Origin: a virus
Strand: one strand, 5' to 3'
DNA: 49,387 bases
Virus record (IMG/VR): IMGVR_UViG_3300032677_000048
Span: 1 to 49,387 of that record
Shown one piece after another: positions 17,163 to 23,415 of the stretch (positions are counted from its first letter, which is position 1; the number at the start of each line of letters is the position of its first letter). A program made the position numbers and the translations under genes. Below the pieces are notes generated by a model. It was not told the DNA's origin, did not search any database, and saw only the letters and a program-made list of their open reading frames with translations.

Positions 17163-17405
17163 CTATTTAATCTTATTCGGTCCAAACAGTTTATTCATAT
17201 CTGGCATAGGACGTTCCATGAGTTCTTCTTCATCCATCTTAGCCAACGACTCTTCATTTTTAAATGCATGAGTAAAATGTATAGCATTATGCAATGCTTC
17301 TAGTTCTTCTTTCGTATGCGTATGTTCTGGCGACTTGGTCAAATATGCCTTAGTCATAGAATCGCCCTTCACATTATCAACAACTATCGTTTTTACTGGA
17401 ATCAT
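17163..17405 (-). CDS. Small acidic protein of unknown function
   Basis: An 80-residue protein (MIPVKTIVVDNVKGDSM), helical and acidic in the middle (EESLAKMDEEELMERP). Its ATG overlaps the TGA of the gene before it (ATGA), so it is coupled in the leftward late operon. No family was recognised. Confidence 0.55.
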   Translation of the reverse strand: MIPVKTIVVDNVKGDSMTKAYLTKSPEHTHTKEELEALHNAIHFTHAFKNEESLAKMDEEELMERPMPDMNKLFGPNKIK

Positions 17406-17605
17406 TGGACTTCTACCTCTCCTTCTTGTGGTACTTCCTCTACCTTAATAGTAGATGTGTTAATTCGATTGATATGGATAAACCTAATAGTTTGATCTCC
17501 AATAATCGAATCATAAAATGAACATTGGTTTATTCCCCTGCGGGGTCCCCCTAAACTATCTAATTGGGTTATTCCTACCTCTGTTCCATTGTTCTCTGTG
17601 TGCAT
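17402..17605 (-). CDS. Small protein of unknown function, interrupted by a GC-rich palindrome
   Basis: A 67-residue protein beginning MHTENNGTEVGITQLD. The first 50 bases overlap the end of the upstream gene in another frame, which is unusually long; a later non-ATG start is possible. Residues LGGPRRG are encoded by a very GC-rich palindromic patch (17535-17550) that is unlike the AT-rich surroundings and resembles the patch in terL. The remainder (TIRFIHINRINTSTIKVEEV) looks like ordinary beta-structure. Confidence 0.4.
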   Translation of the reverse strand: MHTENNGTEVGITQLDSLGGPRRGINQCSFYDSIIGDQTIRFIHINRINTSTIKVEEVPQEGEVEVQ

Positions 17606-17738
17606 TCTTAATCCTTTCTCTTATGGTTGTTAGTTGCTCATTTAATCTTACTCTATAACTACCTAATCTCGCTTTCTTTAATTGTTTTACTAGCATATCT
17701 CTCTGTGCTGCTAATGTCTCATATTCATTCTTTTCCAT
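17556..17738 (-). CDS. Small helical protein, first gene of the late operon
   Basis: A 60-residue basic helical protein (MEKNEYETLAAQRDMLVKQ...) with heptad-like spacing suggestive of a coiled coil. It is the first gene downstream of the late sigma-54 promoter; the predicted transcript starts about 14 bases before its ATG. Function unknown. Confidence 0.5.
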   Translation of the reverse strand: MEKNEYETLAAQRDMLVKQLKKARLGSYRVRLNEQLTTIRERIKNAHREQWNRGRNNPIR

Positions 17739-17762
17739 ACATTATTCTTCATATCCCATATA

Positions 17763-17778
17763 AGCAATTCTCATGCCA
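17763..17778 (-). promoter_or_regulatory. Sigma-54 (-24/-12) late promoter
   Basis: On the minus strand: TGGCAT-GAGAA-TTGCT, with GG and GC in exact RpoN spacing. The predicted start is near 17752, 14 bases upstream of the first leftward gene. It is the natural head of the whole packaging and morphogenesis operon. Dyad repeats at 18051-18109 lie about 270-330 bases upstream, a typical enhancer distance. Confidence 0.8.
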
Positions 17779-18050
17779 ACTAATTTCTACCTATCCACCA
17801 TCTGTTATATTATCCCTACATACCCTGTGTTTATGGAGTTATATGCATAACGTGATTTTATTTTTATAATTTTGTGAGAAAGTCATAGTCTTAGGCCGAC
17901 TTTCGCTTTCTGGTTTCCTGATAGACAATGTTATGCTGTAAGACAATCTAACTCCTAAATGAGTAAGATTGTTTAGTATGTAAAGCAAACTTAACATATA
18001 TAGGAGTTATGATATGTTATGAGTAACATTGTGGATATACTAAAGAACCT
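17779..18050. other. Non-coding region upstream of the late promoter
   Basis: No convincing gene. It is AT-rich and contains short hairpins, for example GAAAGTC paired with GACTTTC near 17879-17905, and an imperfect inverted repeat ACAATCT-A-ACTC / GAGT-A-AGATTGT around 17942-17971. It probably serves as spacer and regulatory DNA between the enhancer-like repeats and the late promoter. Confidence 0.4.
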
Positions 18051-18122
18051 TTATTAAGTAAGAACCTTTACTAAGTAAGACTCTTTACTAAGTATTCCTT
18101 ACTAAATATCACTTAGTAAGTA
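18051..18122. repeat. Dyad repeat cluster TTACTAAGTAA (enhancer/operator-like)
   Basis: Four direct copies of an 11-base element with dyad symmetry about a central A occur at 18051-18061 (TTATTAAGTAA), 18068-18078 (TTACTAAGTAA), 18085-18095 (TTACTAAGTAT) and 18099-18109 (TTACTAAATAT), followed by an inverted partial copy near 18112-18122. The 17-base spacing of the first three is regular. Such a cluster a few hundred bases upstream of a sigma-54 promoter is what an enhancer looks like, although the phage activator itself shows no DNA-binding domain. Confidence 0.6.
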
Positions 18123-18151
18123 TGTCTCACGTTCACCATTAGCAATGGTTG

Positions 18152-18223
18152 ATACAAGGTTGTATCATCCTGAGTATAACGCTGCATAATACAACTTAAT
18201 AAAACATAATACAACCTCATAAA
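18152..18223. repeat. Left copy of an imperfect direct repeat bracketing the origin-like module
   Basis: This segment (TATCATCCTGAGTATAACG..., then ATAATACAACTTAATA and CATAATACAACCTCATAAA) reappears with small changes at 20100-20145 and 20270-20290. The two right-hand parts are separated by about 125 bases of extremely AT-rich DNA. The pair brackets the GC-richer module with the iterons, the hairpin leader and the gene at 19110-19568. Confidence 0.6.
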
Positions 18224-18225
18224 CA

Positions 18226-18290
18226 GACCGGTGAGATTGACCGGTACCAGGTACCGGTGATTGACCGGTACCGGTGATTGACAGGGCCAA
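18226..18290. repeat. Palindromic ACCGGT / GATTGACCGG repeats next to the iterons
   Basis: Short overlapping palindromes (ACCGGT, GGTACC) and repeated GATTGACCGG or GATTGACAGG units occur here and again at 18490-18525 on the other side of the iteron array. The symmetric placement suggests they are part of the same protein-binding locus. Confidence 0.5.
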
Positions 18291-18299
18291 GAACCGGCT

Positions 18300-18490
18300 A
18301 CCAGGTGGCCAGATATGGCTACCAGGTGGCGGGAAACAGGTCACCAGGTGGCGGGAAACAGGTCACCAGGTGGCGGGAAACAGGTCACCAGGTGGCCAGA
18401 TATGACTACCAGGTGGCCAGATATGACTACCAGGTGGCCAAGAACCGGGTACCAGGTGGCCAAGAACCGGGTACCAGGTGGCCAAGAACC
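18300..18490. repeat. Nine-copy iteron array, period 21-22 bp (candidate replication origin)
   Basis: The 10-mer ACCAGGTGGC starts at 18300, 18321, 18343, 18365, 18387, 18408, 18429, 18451 and 18473, that is at intervals of 21 or 22 bases (two helical turns). The intervening parts fall into three types: CAGATATGRCT, GGGAAACAGGTC and CAAGAACCGGGT. Regular face-of-helix spacing is typical of iterons bound by an initiator. There is no cas gene and the repeat core is too short and variable in its spacers for CRISPR. Replication origin or partition-like site is inferred. Confidence 0.65.
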
Positions 18491-18609
18491 GGTGATTGAC
18501 CGGTGAGAACCAGGTACCAGGTACCAGATATTTGTGAAATAATTTTGTGAGTGTGTGTAATGTATTGAGTAGCAACGACTTACGCATGCAAAATAATTTG
18601 CGAAAATTG

Positions 18610-18660
18610 TTGACAGTATTTGGTGGGTGGTGGTAAAGTATTGACAGTAGTTTTTTGACA
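18610..18660 (+). promoter_or_regulatory. Candidate sigma-70-type early promoter cluster
   Basis: TTGACA occurs at 18610, 18641 and 18655. The first is followed after 18 bases by TAAAGT, a passable -10 element. These lie between the iterons and the structured leader of the gene at 19110 and point rightward, towards the early genes. Real activity is uncertain. Confidence 0.4.
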
Positions 18661-19109
18661 TAGCCGGCCTTTTGGCACCGCGGGACACTGCGGAACACCG
18701 GCACCGATAGTTCAAGTGAACGACCTACGGCATAAACCGTGAGATAGCCACCTGGTTGAGACAAGGCGAAGGCAAACAAAATTGCCGGACATTATCCGGC
18801 AAGGGCAGCCAGCAACCAGGTAAACAAAGTTACTAGCGCGGAGGAACCAATAAAGACTCGCTTGAATGACTCGGACGTTTAATGCTCGCTAGTGTGCTCG
18901 ATACGCACTAGCGAGACAATAGACACGCTTAATGGGCATTATGGCAAGCCGGGTTAATCCCGGTTCGCAGCAAATGACCAGACAGCTATTAACGGGTATA
19001 GGAGTGTTGGTGGTACAGAATTTCCCCCTAATATGGTCATTAGGGGGCAGCAACCTGACTAGTGTATAGTCAGGTGGTCAACAACAACAACAGACCAAAG
19101 GATAGAGTT
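18661..19109 (+). ncRNA. Densely structured GC-rich leader or RNA
   Basis: This 450-base stretch without a gene is full of strong hairpins: ACCTGGTT/AACCAGGT (18750-18757 with 18814-18821) enclosing TTGCCGG/CCGGCAA (18782-18788 with 18796-18802); CTCGCTAGTG/CACTAGCGAG (18885-18894 with 18906-18915); CCGGG/CCCGG (18949-18963); CCCCCTAAT/ATTAGGGGG (19024-19032 with 19039-19047); CCTGACTA/TAGTCAGG (19054-19061 with 19067-19074). It is far more GC-rich than the genome. It may be a leader RNA for the 19110 gene, a separate RNA, or part of the origin. Confidence 0.5.
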
Positions 19110-19568
19110 ATGGAAACGAACGACAACAATACCACCAACAGCACCACAACTGGGTTCAATGGCAAATACAGGCTTGCCATGTCAGAGTTGTACGGTTTTT
19201 TGACACTGTGCGAAGTCGCGCAAGACAAGGCTGTAAAAATCTGCCACATGTTTGCCTGTGACTTTGGAGCGGCTGTGAAAGCTGGCCAGACGGAAGTCAC
19301 CGCCAAAGTTGGCAAAATGAGTAAGGAACAGCTCGGCAGTCTGACCGACACGCTCAAGACCAAAACCAAGGGAACGTTTATGACGGTCCCACTGCAATTG
19401 GCCCATTGTGCGCAGTGGGCTGGTGAAGCTGGGAAGCATGGCATCCTGTATGGCAAGACACAATGGGAATTGTCCATACCGTTGCGAGCGTGGATTAATG
19501 TGTTAGAAGTCAAGCAATCCCCGGTTGAACAGACTCCGGTTGAACAAGCAGAACCCGTTAATAGTTAA
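19110..19568 (+). CDS. Unknown GC-rich protein encoded in the origin-like module
   Basis: A 152-residue protein. The ATG at 19110 is chosen over one at 19062 because AAAGGA stands 7 bases upstream, one of the clearer Shine-Dalgarno sites in this genome, and because 19062 lies in a hairpin loop. The N-terminus is Asn/Thr-rich (METNDNNTTNSTTTGF), then a helical domain with several Cys and Lys (CHMFACDF, KVGKMSKEQLGSL), and a C-terminal QTPVEQAEP tail. Base composition is clearly GC-richer than the flanking genes. Its location between iterons and an AT-rich tract makes an origin- or regulation-linked role plausible, but no domain was recognised. Confidence 0.55.
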   Translation: METNDNNTTNSTTTGFNGKYRLAMSELYGFLTLCEVAQDKAVKICHMFACDFGAAVKAGQTEVTAKVGKMSKEQLGSLTDTLKTKTKGTFMTVPLQLAHCAQWAGEAGKHGILYGKTQWELSIPLRAWINVLEVKQSPVEQTPVEQAEPVNS

Positions 19569-19579
19569 TAGTCAAGCGT

Positions 19580-19625
19580 AACCCGTAGTAGGTAGTAGCC
19601 AGTGGCTCCCTACTACGGGTTTTTT
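19580..19625 (+). terminator. Rho-independent terminator
   Basis: A 13-bp perfect stem (19580-19592 with 19609-19621) with a second small hairpin in its loop is followed directly by a T tract (TTTTTTG). It stands 11 bases after the stop of the 19110 gene and is the best intrinsic terminator in the window, so that gene is a self-contained transcription unit. Confidence 0.9.
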
Positions 19626-20379
19626 GTCTTTACCGCGCAATCGCGAGTGTACTAGCGAGCGTTAAACAATGTGGAGATTAGGTATTAAAGTTACTAATAA
19701 TAGCCCTAAATATCTATCACATAATCTAATACCGATATGCTAGGGGAACAGTAGTTGCCAAAACTAGTCGAGAACATGCGTCCTAAGAACATGCATCCTT
19801 CTTTACAATGTAACCTACATGAACAACCTTGCAATGCCTGTGGTGGAAATCCATTGGAAAGCATATTTGGGAGTCTGTATGTACGGACAACGTAAAAGAC
19901 ACTAATACGATGCACTTGGATAATGTTACTTGTGCAAACATAATTTATGACAATCTATATTAGTTAAGAGCTTTATAGATAGATTGTGAATAAGTCGAAT
20001 AACAATCATGGTTTACTGGCAATGGTTCCATATACAAAAATCATTGCCAATTTTTCTATTAACAGATAAACAGGCTAAGAATATGCAAAGGTTAATATAA
20101 AGTTATATTATCCTAAGTATAACACTCAATAATACAACTTAATATAACGAAATACCGCCTATTTAACTTTTATATAAAGTTATATTAATATATAAGATAA
20201 TATAATATATATATATATACATAATATATAAAAATTTAATATAACTCACTGTTATATTGAGATTGATAGAACATAATACAACCTCATAAATGCCAGGTGG
20301 AAGATATTGGCGTTTACGAAGTTGTATTTGCAAACTTAACCCCCCAAAAAATTAACAACTAAATGAAATAAACAATACT
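19626..20379. other. AT-rich non-coding tract with duplex-unwinding character
   Basis: Apart from the weak 39-codon frame at 19776, no gene is seen. From 20100 to 20290 the DNA is extremely AT-rich, with an alternating TA run around 20200-20225 and repeated GTTATATTA motifs, flanked by the two halves of the right direct repeat (20100-20145, 20270-20290). With the iterons 1.6 kb to the left, this looks like a strand-opening region. A small CGCGCAATCGCG motif occurs at 19634-19645. Confidence 0.45.
19776..19895 (+). CDS. Possible 39-residue Cys-rich peptide (weak)
   Basis: ATG at 19776 opens a short frame whose product (MRPKNMHPSLQCNLHEQPCN...) has a C-x7-C-x2-C arrangement (CNLHEQPCNACGG), reminiscent of a small zinc knuckle. 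There is no Shine-Dalgarno site and the region is otherwise non-coding, so this may be chance. An opposite-strand frame of 69 codons covers the same bases. Confidence 0.25.
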   Translation: MRPKNMHPSLQCNLHEQPCNACGGNPLESIFGSLYVRTT

Positions 20380-20568
20380 ATGACATCCAAAGAATATTTT
20401 GCCCACAGACAATCTGTTAGGCAACAGAAGTGGCAAGGCACGACTAGATACCGTGCTAAAGCACCAAAAAGAATATCTGGTATCATTGCCAGAGGTGGAA
20501 CAATAGAACAAGTTCACTTGGAAACGGTGTTTAATAAACCGGGATGGACTAAATATCGCATGGCATAG
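20380..20568 (+). CDS. Small basic protein of unknown function
   Basis: A 62-residue protein (MTSKEYFAHRQSVRQQKW) with many Arg and Lys (about 25 percent basic), so nucleic-acid binding is possible. It is the first gene of the rightward early region. The leader is A-rich without a clear Shine-Dalgarno site. Confidence 0.5.
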   Translation: MTSKEYFAHRQSVRQQKWQGTTRYRAKAPKRISGIIARGGTIEQVHLETVFNKPGWTKYRMA

Positions 20569-20698
20569 AATATGCTATGTGGTAGTGACCAACTGGTACA
20601 GTTGGCAAACGTATTGGAGAACACCATGTAGGTTTATCAATACGTAGAACCTAAATTAAGATGCTCTTAACATCTTTCCTGTAATTACAAACAAACAT

Positions 20699-21114
20699 TA
20701 TTAGAATTTGATTGCTGGAGTTTAACAACCAGCAGAAACAATCAAATAATATGCAAATTATCTATACACATGATGAAGCTCTTAATCTTATCGCTGACAA
20801 GCATTGTTGTGCAACTGACAATGTTAAGATTGAAGGTCCAGTCTATGTTTCCGAAGTTCAGTTTCCACTTGCTCAGATTGTTGAATTCATGGTGAAATAT
20901 AACTTCATCTATGATGAGTCCGACAATATTATGAACAAAATCACTGCAATTGGTGATTTGCGTCTTCATTGCGAGAATTTGGGACTTACAGTTAGCCTCT
21001 TTGATTCCATGATTGTCGTGAATAGCTTTATTGAGTTGAAGCGCGTAAAGTAGTTAATCATGTCTAGTAGTCTAAGATGATGGTATCTTAGACTCTAGCA
21101 ATCAAATTCTAATA
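20699..21114 (+). repeat. 18-bp perfect inverted repeat enclosing one small gene
   Basis: TATTAGAATTTGATTGCT at 20699-20716 is exactly complementary to AGCAATCAAATTCTAATA at 21097-21114. Between them lies the whole gene 20751-21053. In RNA the 5' and 3' untranslated parts would pair and close the message into a loop. A further 10-bp hairpin (21069-21078 with 21085-21094) lies just inside the right arm. Confidence 0.75.
20751..21053 (+). CDS. Unknown early protein
   Basis: A 100-residue protein starting MQIIYTHDEALNLIADKH; the ATG at 20751 is preferred over an upstream TTG that would lie in the inverted-repeat arm. Mixed alpha/beta pattern with no recognised motif. The whole gene is bracketed by a perfect 18-bp inverted repeat, which suggests post-transcriptional control. 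Confidence 0.5.
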   Translation: MQIIYTHDEALNLIADKHCCATDNVKIEGPVYVSEVQFPLAQIVEFMVKYNFIYDESDNIMNKITAIGDLRLHCENLGLTVSLFDSMIVVNSFIELKRVK

Positions 21115-21115
21115 G

Positions 21116-21368
21116 TACATTGAATCCTATCCTATTGTTCACATAGTAGGACACAAACACAAAGCAAATCACCGCGCAAGTCGCGTTAATATGCCAGCTA
21201 GTGAGTAAGAAGAAAGGACTTGGTAGAAATATCATCATGCTTCTATTATGATATTGACAAGCTTAACTTGACTAGCTTATATAGCCGAAAACCTAAACCA
21301 TAGAGTAGTAGATATTACTTGAAGTTGGCCAACTTGGTTTAGTAAGACATAGGATAGGATTCAGTGTA
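21116..21368 (+). repeat. Long inverted repeat closing a non-coding structured region
   Basis: TGAATCCTATCCTAT (21121-21135) is perfectly complementary to ATAGGATAGGATTCA (21349-21363); pairing extends by 5 bp outward with one wobble. Inside are further paired elements: AGCTAGT/ACTAGCT (about 21195 and 21277), AATATCAT/ATGATATT (about 21226-21254), CTAAACCA/TGGTTTAG (about 21294 and 21334) and the palindrome AGTTGGCCAACT (about 21322). The 363-base gap between genes 20751 and 21417 therefore appears to be a multibranched RNA rather than empty spacer. The left arm begins 2 bases after the arm of the preceding repeat ends. Confidence 0.65.
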
Positions 21369-21416
21369 TTAGAGTTTAGTTAACAAACAAACAATCAACC
21401 AAATGAAAGGATAAAT

Positions 21417-21728
21417 ATGAACGCAAAGTTAGAATTCATGCAATATGTTGATGAATGTGGCGCAATTAAGTGCGCAGTAGTCTGTCGTGAAAATGATGAA
21501 CTTGAAAGGGTGGTAATTGCCAAACTGAAACTCGGTTATACTGAAGAAGAATATAATGTATTCTTAGATTTACTAGATTTTGAGTATGACAATGAATCTG
21601 ATATTCAAGATTTAAGTGGTACTATTTGGTTTACTGATGGAACATGGTCTTCAAGAGAATATGGTTCTAACTTAGAGCAGTGGACTCACTATGGTATTCC
21701 AACTATTCCTGCATTTCTTGTAAAATAG
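21417..21728 (+). CDS. Unknown early acidic protein
   Basis: A 103-residue acidic protein (MNAKLEFMQYVDECGAIKC), with a mixed alpha/beta N-terminal half and a segment rich in Asp, Tyr and Trp (SGTIWFTDGTWSSREYG). AAAGGA lies 8 bases before the ATG. It is followed by a hairpin (21742-21749 with 21760-21767) and then a perfect 18-bp inverted repeat. Small acidic early proteins are often host-takeover factors; no function can be named. Confidence 0.5.
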   Translation: MNAKLEFMQYVDECGAIKCAVVCRENDELERVVIAKLKLGYTEEEYNVFLDLLDFEYDNESDIQDLSGTIWFTDGTWSSREYGSNLEQWTHYGIPTIPAFLVK

Positions 21729-21765
21729 TATAATCAACCAAAGACTATGTTATTATTAGCATAGT

Positions 21766-21847
21766 CTCCTCTAACCAACTGACATGGCAACTTTCCATGT
21801 GTCATCTTTCCAGACATAAGCCAGATTCAGTCAGTTGGTTAGAGGAG
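21766..21847 (+). repeat. 18-bp perfect inverted repeat between early genes
   Basis: CTCCTCTAACCAACTGAC (21766-21783) is exactly complementary to GTCAGTTGGTTAGAGGAG (21830-21847), with a 46-base interior holding a small ATGG/CCAT hairpin. It directly follows the AGACTATG/CATAGTCT hairpin (sharing two bases) and precedes a CGCGCGATCGCG motif (21854-21865). Confidence 0.75.
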
Positions 21848-21900
21848 ATTACCGCGCGATCGCGATTAAGAATAACAATCAACCAAAATAAAAGGATAAT

Positions 21901-22081
21901 ATGAGTAAAGAAGAACTAGAAAACTATATCGTCAAAGAATCTTGTAGACTTCGAGTTATGTTGAAAGATAGTCCACGATCTCTTTCAGATCACTTGCATT
22001 ATCTCAAGGGGGTATTACTCTGCATATTGTAATGCAAAAGATTATGAATGGTCTATTGAGATAGATCAGTTGTTAGATTAA
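21901..22081 (+). pseudogene. Small early gene with a +1 frame disruption at a G run
   Basis: The ATG at 21901 follows AAAGGA and opens a frame that stops after 43 codons at 22032. Skipping one base of the five-G run at 22008-22012 continues the frame smoothly to the TAA at 22079-22081, giving a 59-residue protein (MSKEELENYIVKESC ... DYEWSIEIDQLLD) with even composition throughout. The break may be a real mutation, a sequencing or assembly error in a homopolymer, or, less likely, programmed frameshifting. Confidence 0.5.
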
Positions 22082-22146
22082 GAATTTGTAGTGTTAGTAA
22101 ACAAACAAGAACAAGAACAACAAACAAATGAAAGAACAACAATAAT

Positions 22147-22374
22147 ATGAAATGGAAATACTTCTATGAAAAGAATAGTGGGCTCATATATCGTGCTAAC
22201 GAAAATGGGACATATTTTATGCGGTCTAGTAATGGTAAGTGGATTGCATCTTTTTTTGATAGTAGGGCAGATCTTATGAATCTAGGAACTGTAAGTAATA
22301 TCTCGCCGATTGTTGTCCATTATTTCGAGCGTAATGGTGGGTATCTTCTACATTTTCGCACTCGTATTGACTAA
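22147..22374 (+). CDS. Unknown early protein
   Basis: A 75-residue protein (MKWKYFYEKNSGLIYRANENG), aromatic-rich and probably a small beta-sheet. Its leader is an A/C-rich stretch without Shine-Dalgarno complementarity. It is followed by a long inverted repeat. Confidence 0.45.
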   Translation: MKWKYFYEKNSGLIYRANENGTYFMRSSNGKWIASFFDSRADLMNLGTVSNISPIVVHYFERNGGYLLHFRTRID

Positions 22375-22392
22375 CCATAAAATCATCCAATC

Positions 22393-22483
22393 GCCAACTT
22401 TATTCAATAATAGTCTCTGTTAATTCTCACGTTCAAGCCGTGGTAATACAGAGTTAACTTATGTCATATTGAATAAGGTTGGC
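22393..22483 (+). repeat. 17-bp inverted repeat with nested hairpins between early genes
   Basis: 22393-22409 pairs with 22467-22483 over 17 positions, 16 Watson-Crick and one G-T. The interior forms CTCTGT/ACAGAG and within it CACG/CGTG, giving a single long nested hairpin. It resembles in design the repeats at 20699, 21116, 21766 and 24977. Confidence 0.7.
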
Positions 22484-22500
22484 ACAATTATTACAGAATT

Positions 22501-22788
22501 ATGACAATCACTAACATTCTCACCCTCTATGTTACTGCATACATTAGCACCGGTAATCCATGTGCCAATGGACAATATCCAACAGTTAATCATACTGTTG
22601 CTATTCCTCGTATTTACCCTCTTAATAGTAAAGTAGAAATAGACGGTAAATGGTATGTTGGAGAGGATAGGTTGAATAAAAGATTTACGAACAGAGTAGA
22701 TATGTTCGTGAATAATCGCGCGATCGCGATTAAGTGGGGTAAACAACAAAAACAAGTAACAATAGTATATGACAATAAATCTAATTGA
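22501..22788 (+). CDS. 3D-domain (double-psi beta-barrel) protein, possible peptidoglycan lyase
   Basis: A 95-residue protein consisting only of a 3D-like domain: LTLYVTAYISTG at the start, VAIPRIYPLNSKVEIDG in the middle, then GEDRLNKRFTNRVDMFV and a final strand. Asp48, Asp56 and Asp67 occupy the three Asp positions that name the family. In other proteins such domains cut peptidoglycan (lytic transglycosylase-like). There is no signal peptide or binding domain, and it lies in the early region, far from the lysis genes, so its role could be in DNA entry or regulation of wall turnover. A CGCGCGATCGCG motif lies within the gene. Confidence 0.65.
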   Translation: MTITNILTLYVTAYISTGNPCANGQYPTVNHTVAIPRIYPLNSKVEIDGKWYVGEDRLNKRFTNRVDMFVNNRAIAIKWGKQQKQVTIVYDNKSN

Positions 22789-22978
22789 AAATTGTCCTGA
22801 GTGTAGTGGTAGAGATTACATTCCAAAGAAAGACAAAGATGGTAAATATCTTTCATGTGAACATTGTGGAGGATTTGGCAAATCTCTAACTGATGATGGA
22901 CAAGATGTGGTTCAACAACTGTATGAGATTTATGGCATCAGTCCTATACCTGGAATTGTTTGCCATATTGAAAAGTAA
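22769..22978 (+). CDS. Small zinc-ribbon protein
   Basis: A 69-residue protein with two knuckles, CPECSGRD and CEHCGGFG (residues 9-16 and 30-37), as in DnaJ-type zinc ribbons. It overlaps the end of the 3D-domain gene by 20 bases. Such small proteins often bind nucleic acid or protein partners; the target is unknown. Confidence 0.55.
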   Translation: MTINLIENCPECSGRDYIPKKDKDGKYLSCEHCGGFGKSLTDDGQDVVQQLYEIYGISPIPGIVCHIEK

Positions 22979-23005
22979 CCATTAACCAAGAAAGGAAATA
23001 ATAGT

Positions 23006-23257
23006 ATGTTTCATGTAGATTGCACATTTGAGGATCTTCGGATTATTGCAGATTCAGCCGATGGAAAAGTTTATGATGTAGAATTCCATGAGCTCTTTAT
23101 CGGTGAACACAAAACTATCACAATTACATCACCCCAATTGATGTACATCATAAACTTTAATATGAACAATAGCAAACCAGAAGGGTTTGAAAAGATATAT
23201 GAATCGCTCAAACCGCTGTTTGTTGATTGGCCCAATACTATAAGGCCCATACTATGA
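23006..23257 (+). CDS. Unknown early protein
   Basis: An 83-residue acidic protein (MFHVDCTFEDLRIIADSADG) with alternating strands and a helical C-terminus. Preceded by AAAGGA at a suitable distance. Its TGA overlaps the ATG of the next gene (ATGA). Confidence 0.5.
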   Translation: MFHVDCTFEDLRIIADSADGKVYDVEFHELFIGEHKTITITSPQLMYIINFNMNNSKPEGFEKIYESLKPLFVDWPNTIRPIL

Positions 23258-23412
23258 ACGCTAAAGACAAGTATGACAAAGTTGTTTATGCATATAATTC
23301 GTTTTGTGAATATGCTTTGAATAAATGTATTACATGCAAAGATGATAAAGAACTGAAAAAGGTTCTAAAGAAACTTAAACATTTGAATAAATTAGTAGAA
23401 AAGCATCAATAA
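23254..23412 (+). CDS. Small Lys-rich helical protein
   Basis: A 52-residue protein from the ATG that overlaps the preceding stop (ATGA); the product starts MNAKDKYDKVVYAYNSF and ends in a lysine- and leucine-rich helix (KKVLKKLKHLNKLVEKHQ). Three Cys occur in the middle. Unknown function. Confidence 0.45.
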   Translation: MNAKDKYDKVVYAYNSFCEYALNKCITCKDDKELKKVLKKLKHLNKLVEKHQ

Positions 23413-23415
23413 CAT

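Noticed and set aside
18300-18490. CRISPR-like array of regularly spaced repeats
   Set aside because: The core is only 10 bases, the intervening parts repeat among themselves, and there is no leader or cas gene. The 21-22 bp period fits iterons.
18278-18779. Open frames of 60-140 codons on both strands across the iteron region
   Set aside because: They are by-products of the repeat sequence (repeating GTRWP or LVPGS units), overlap each other in several frames and have no start signals.
19706-19915. 69-codon minus-strand frame
   Set aside because: No ribosome site or neighbour coupling, in an AT-rich non-coding tract and overlapped by a plus-strand frame.
20561-20576. Additional sigma-54 promoter TGGCAT-AGAAT-ATGCT
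   Set aside because: GG-N10-GC is present, but the -12 box is imperfect and the site overlaps the end of a coding frame. Too weak to claim.
21854-21865. Cyanobacterial host suggested by HIP1-like GCGATCGC
   Set aside because: Cyanobacteria lack sigma-54, while this genome has an activator and several consensus RpoN promoters.
22480-22495. Additional sigma-54 promoter TGGCAC-AATTA-TTACA before the 3D-domain gene
   Set aside because: The -12 GC is replaced by AC, and the -24 box is part of an inverted-repeat arm. Not counted.
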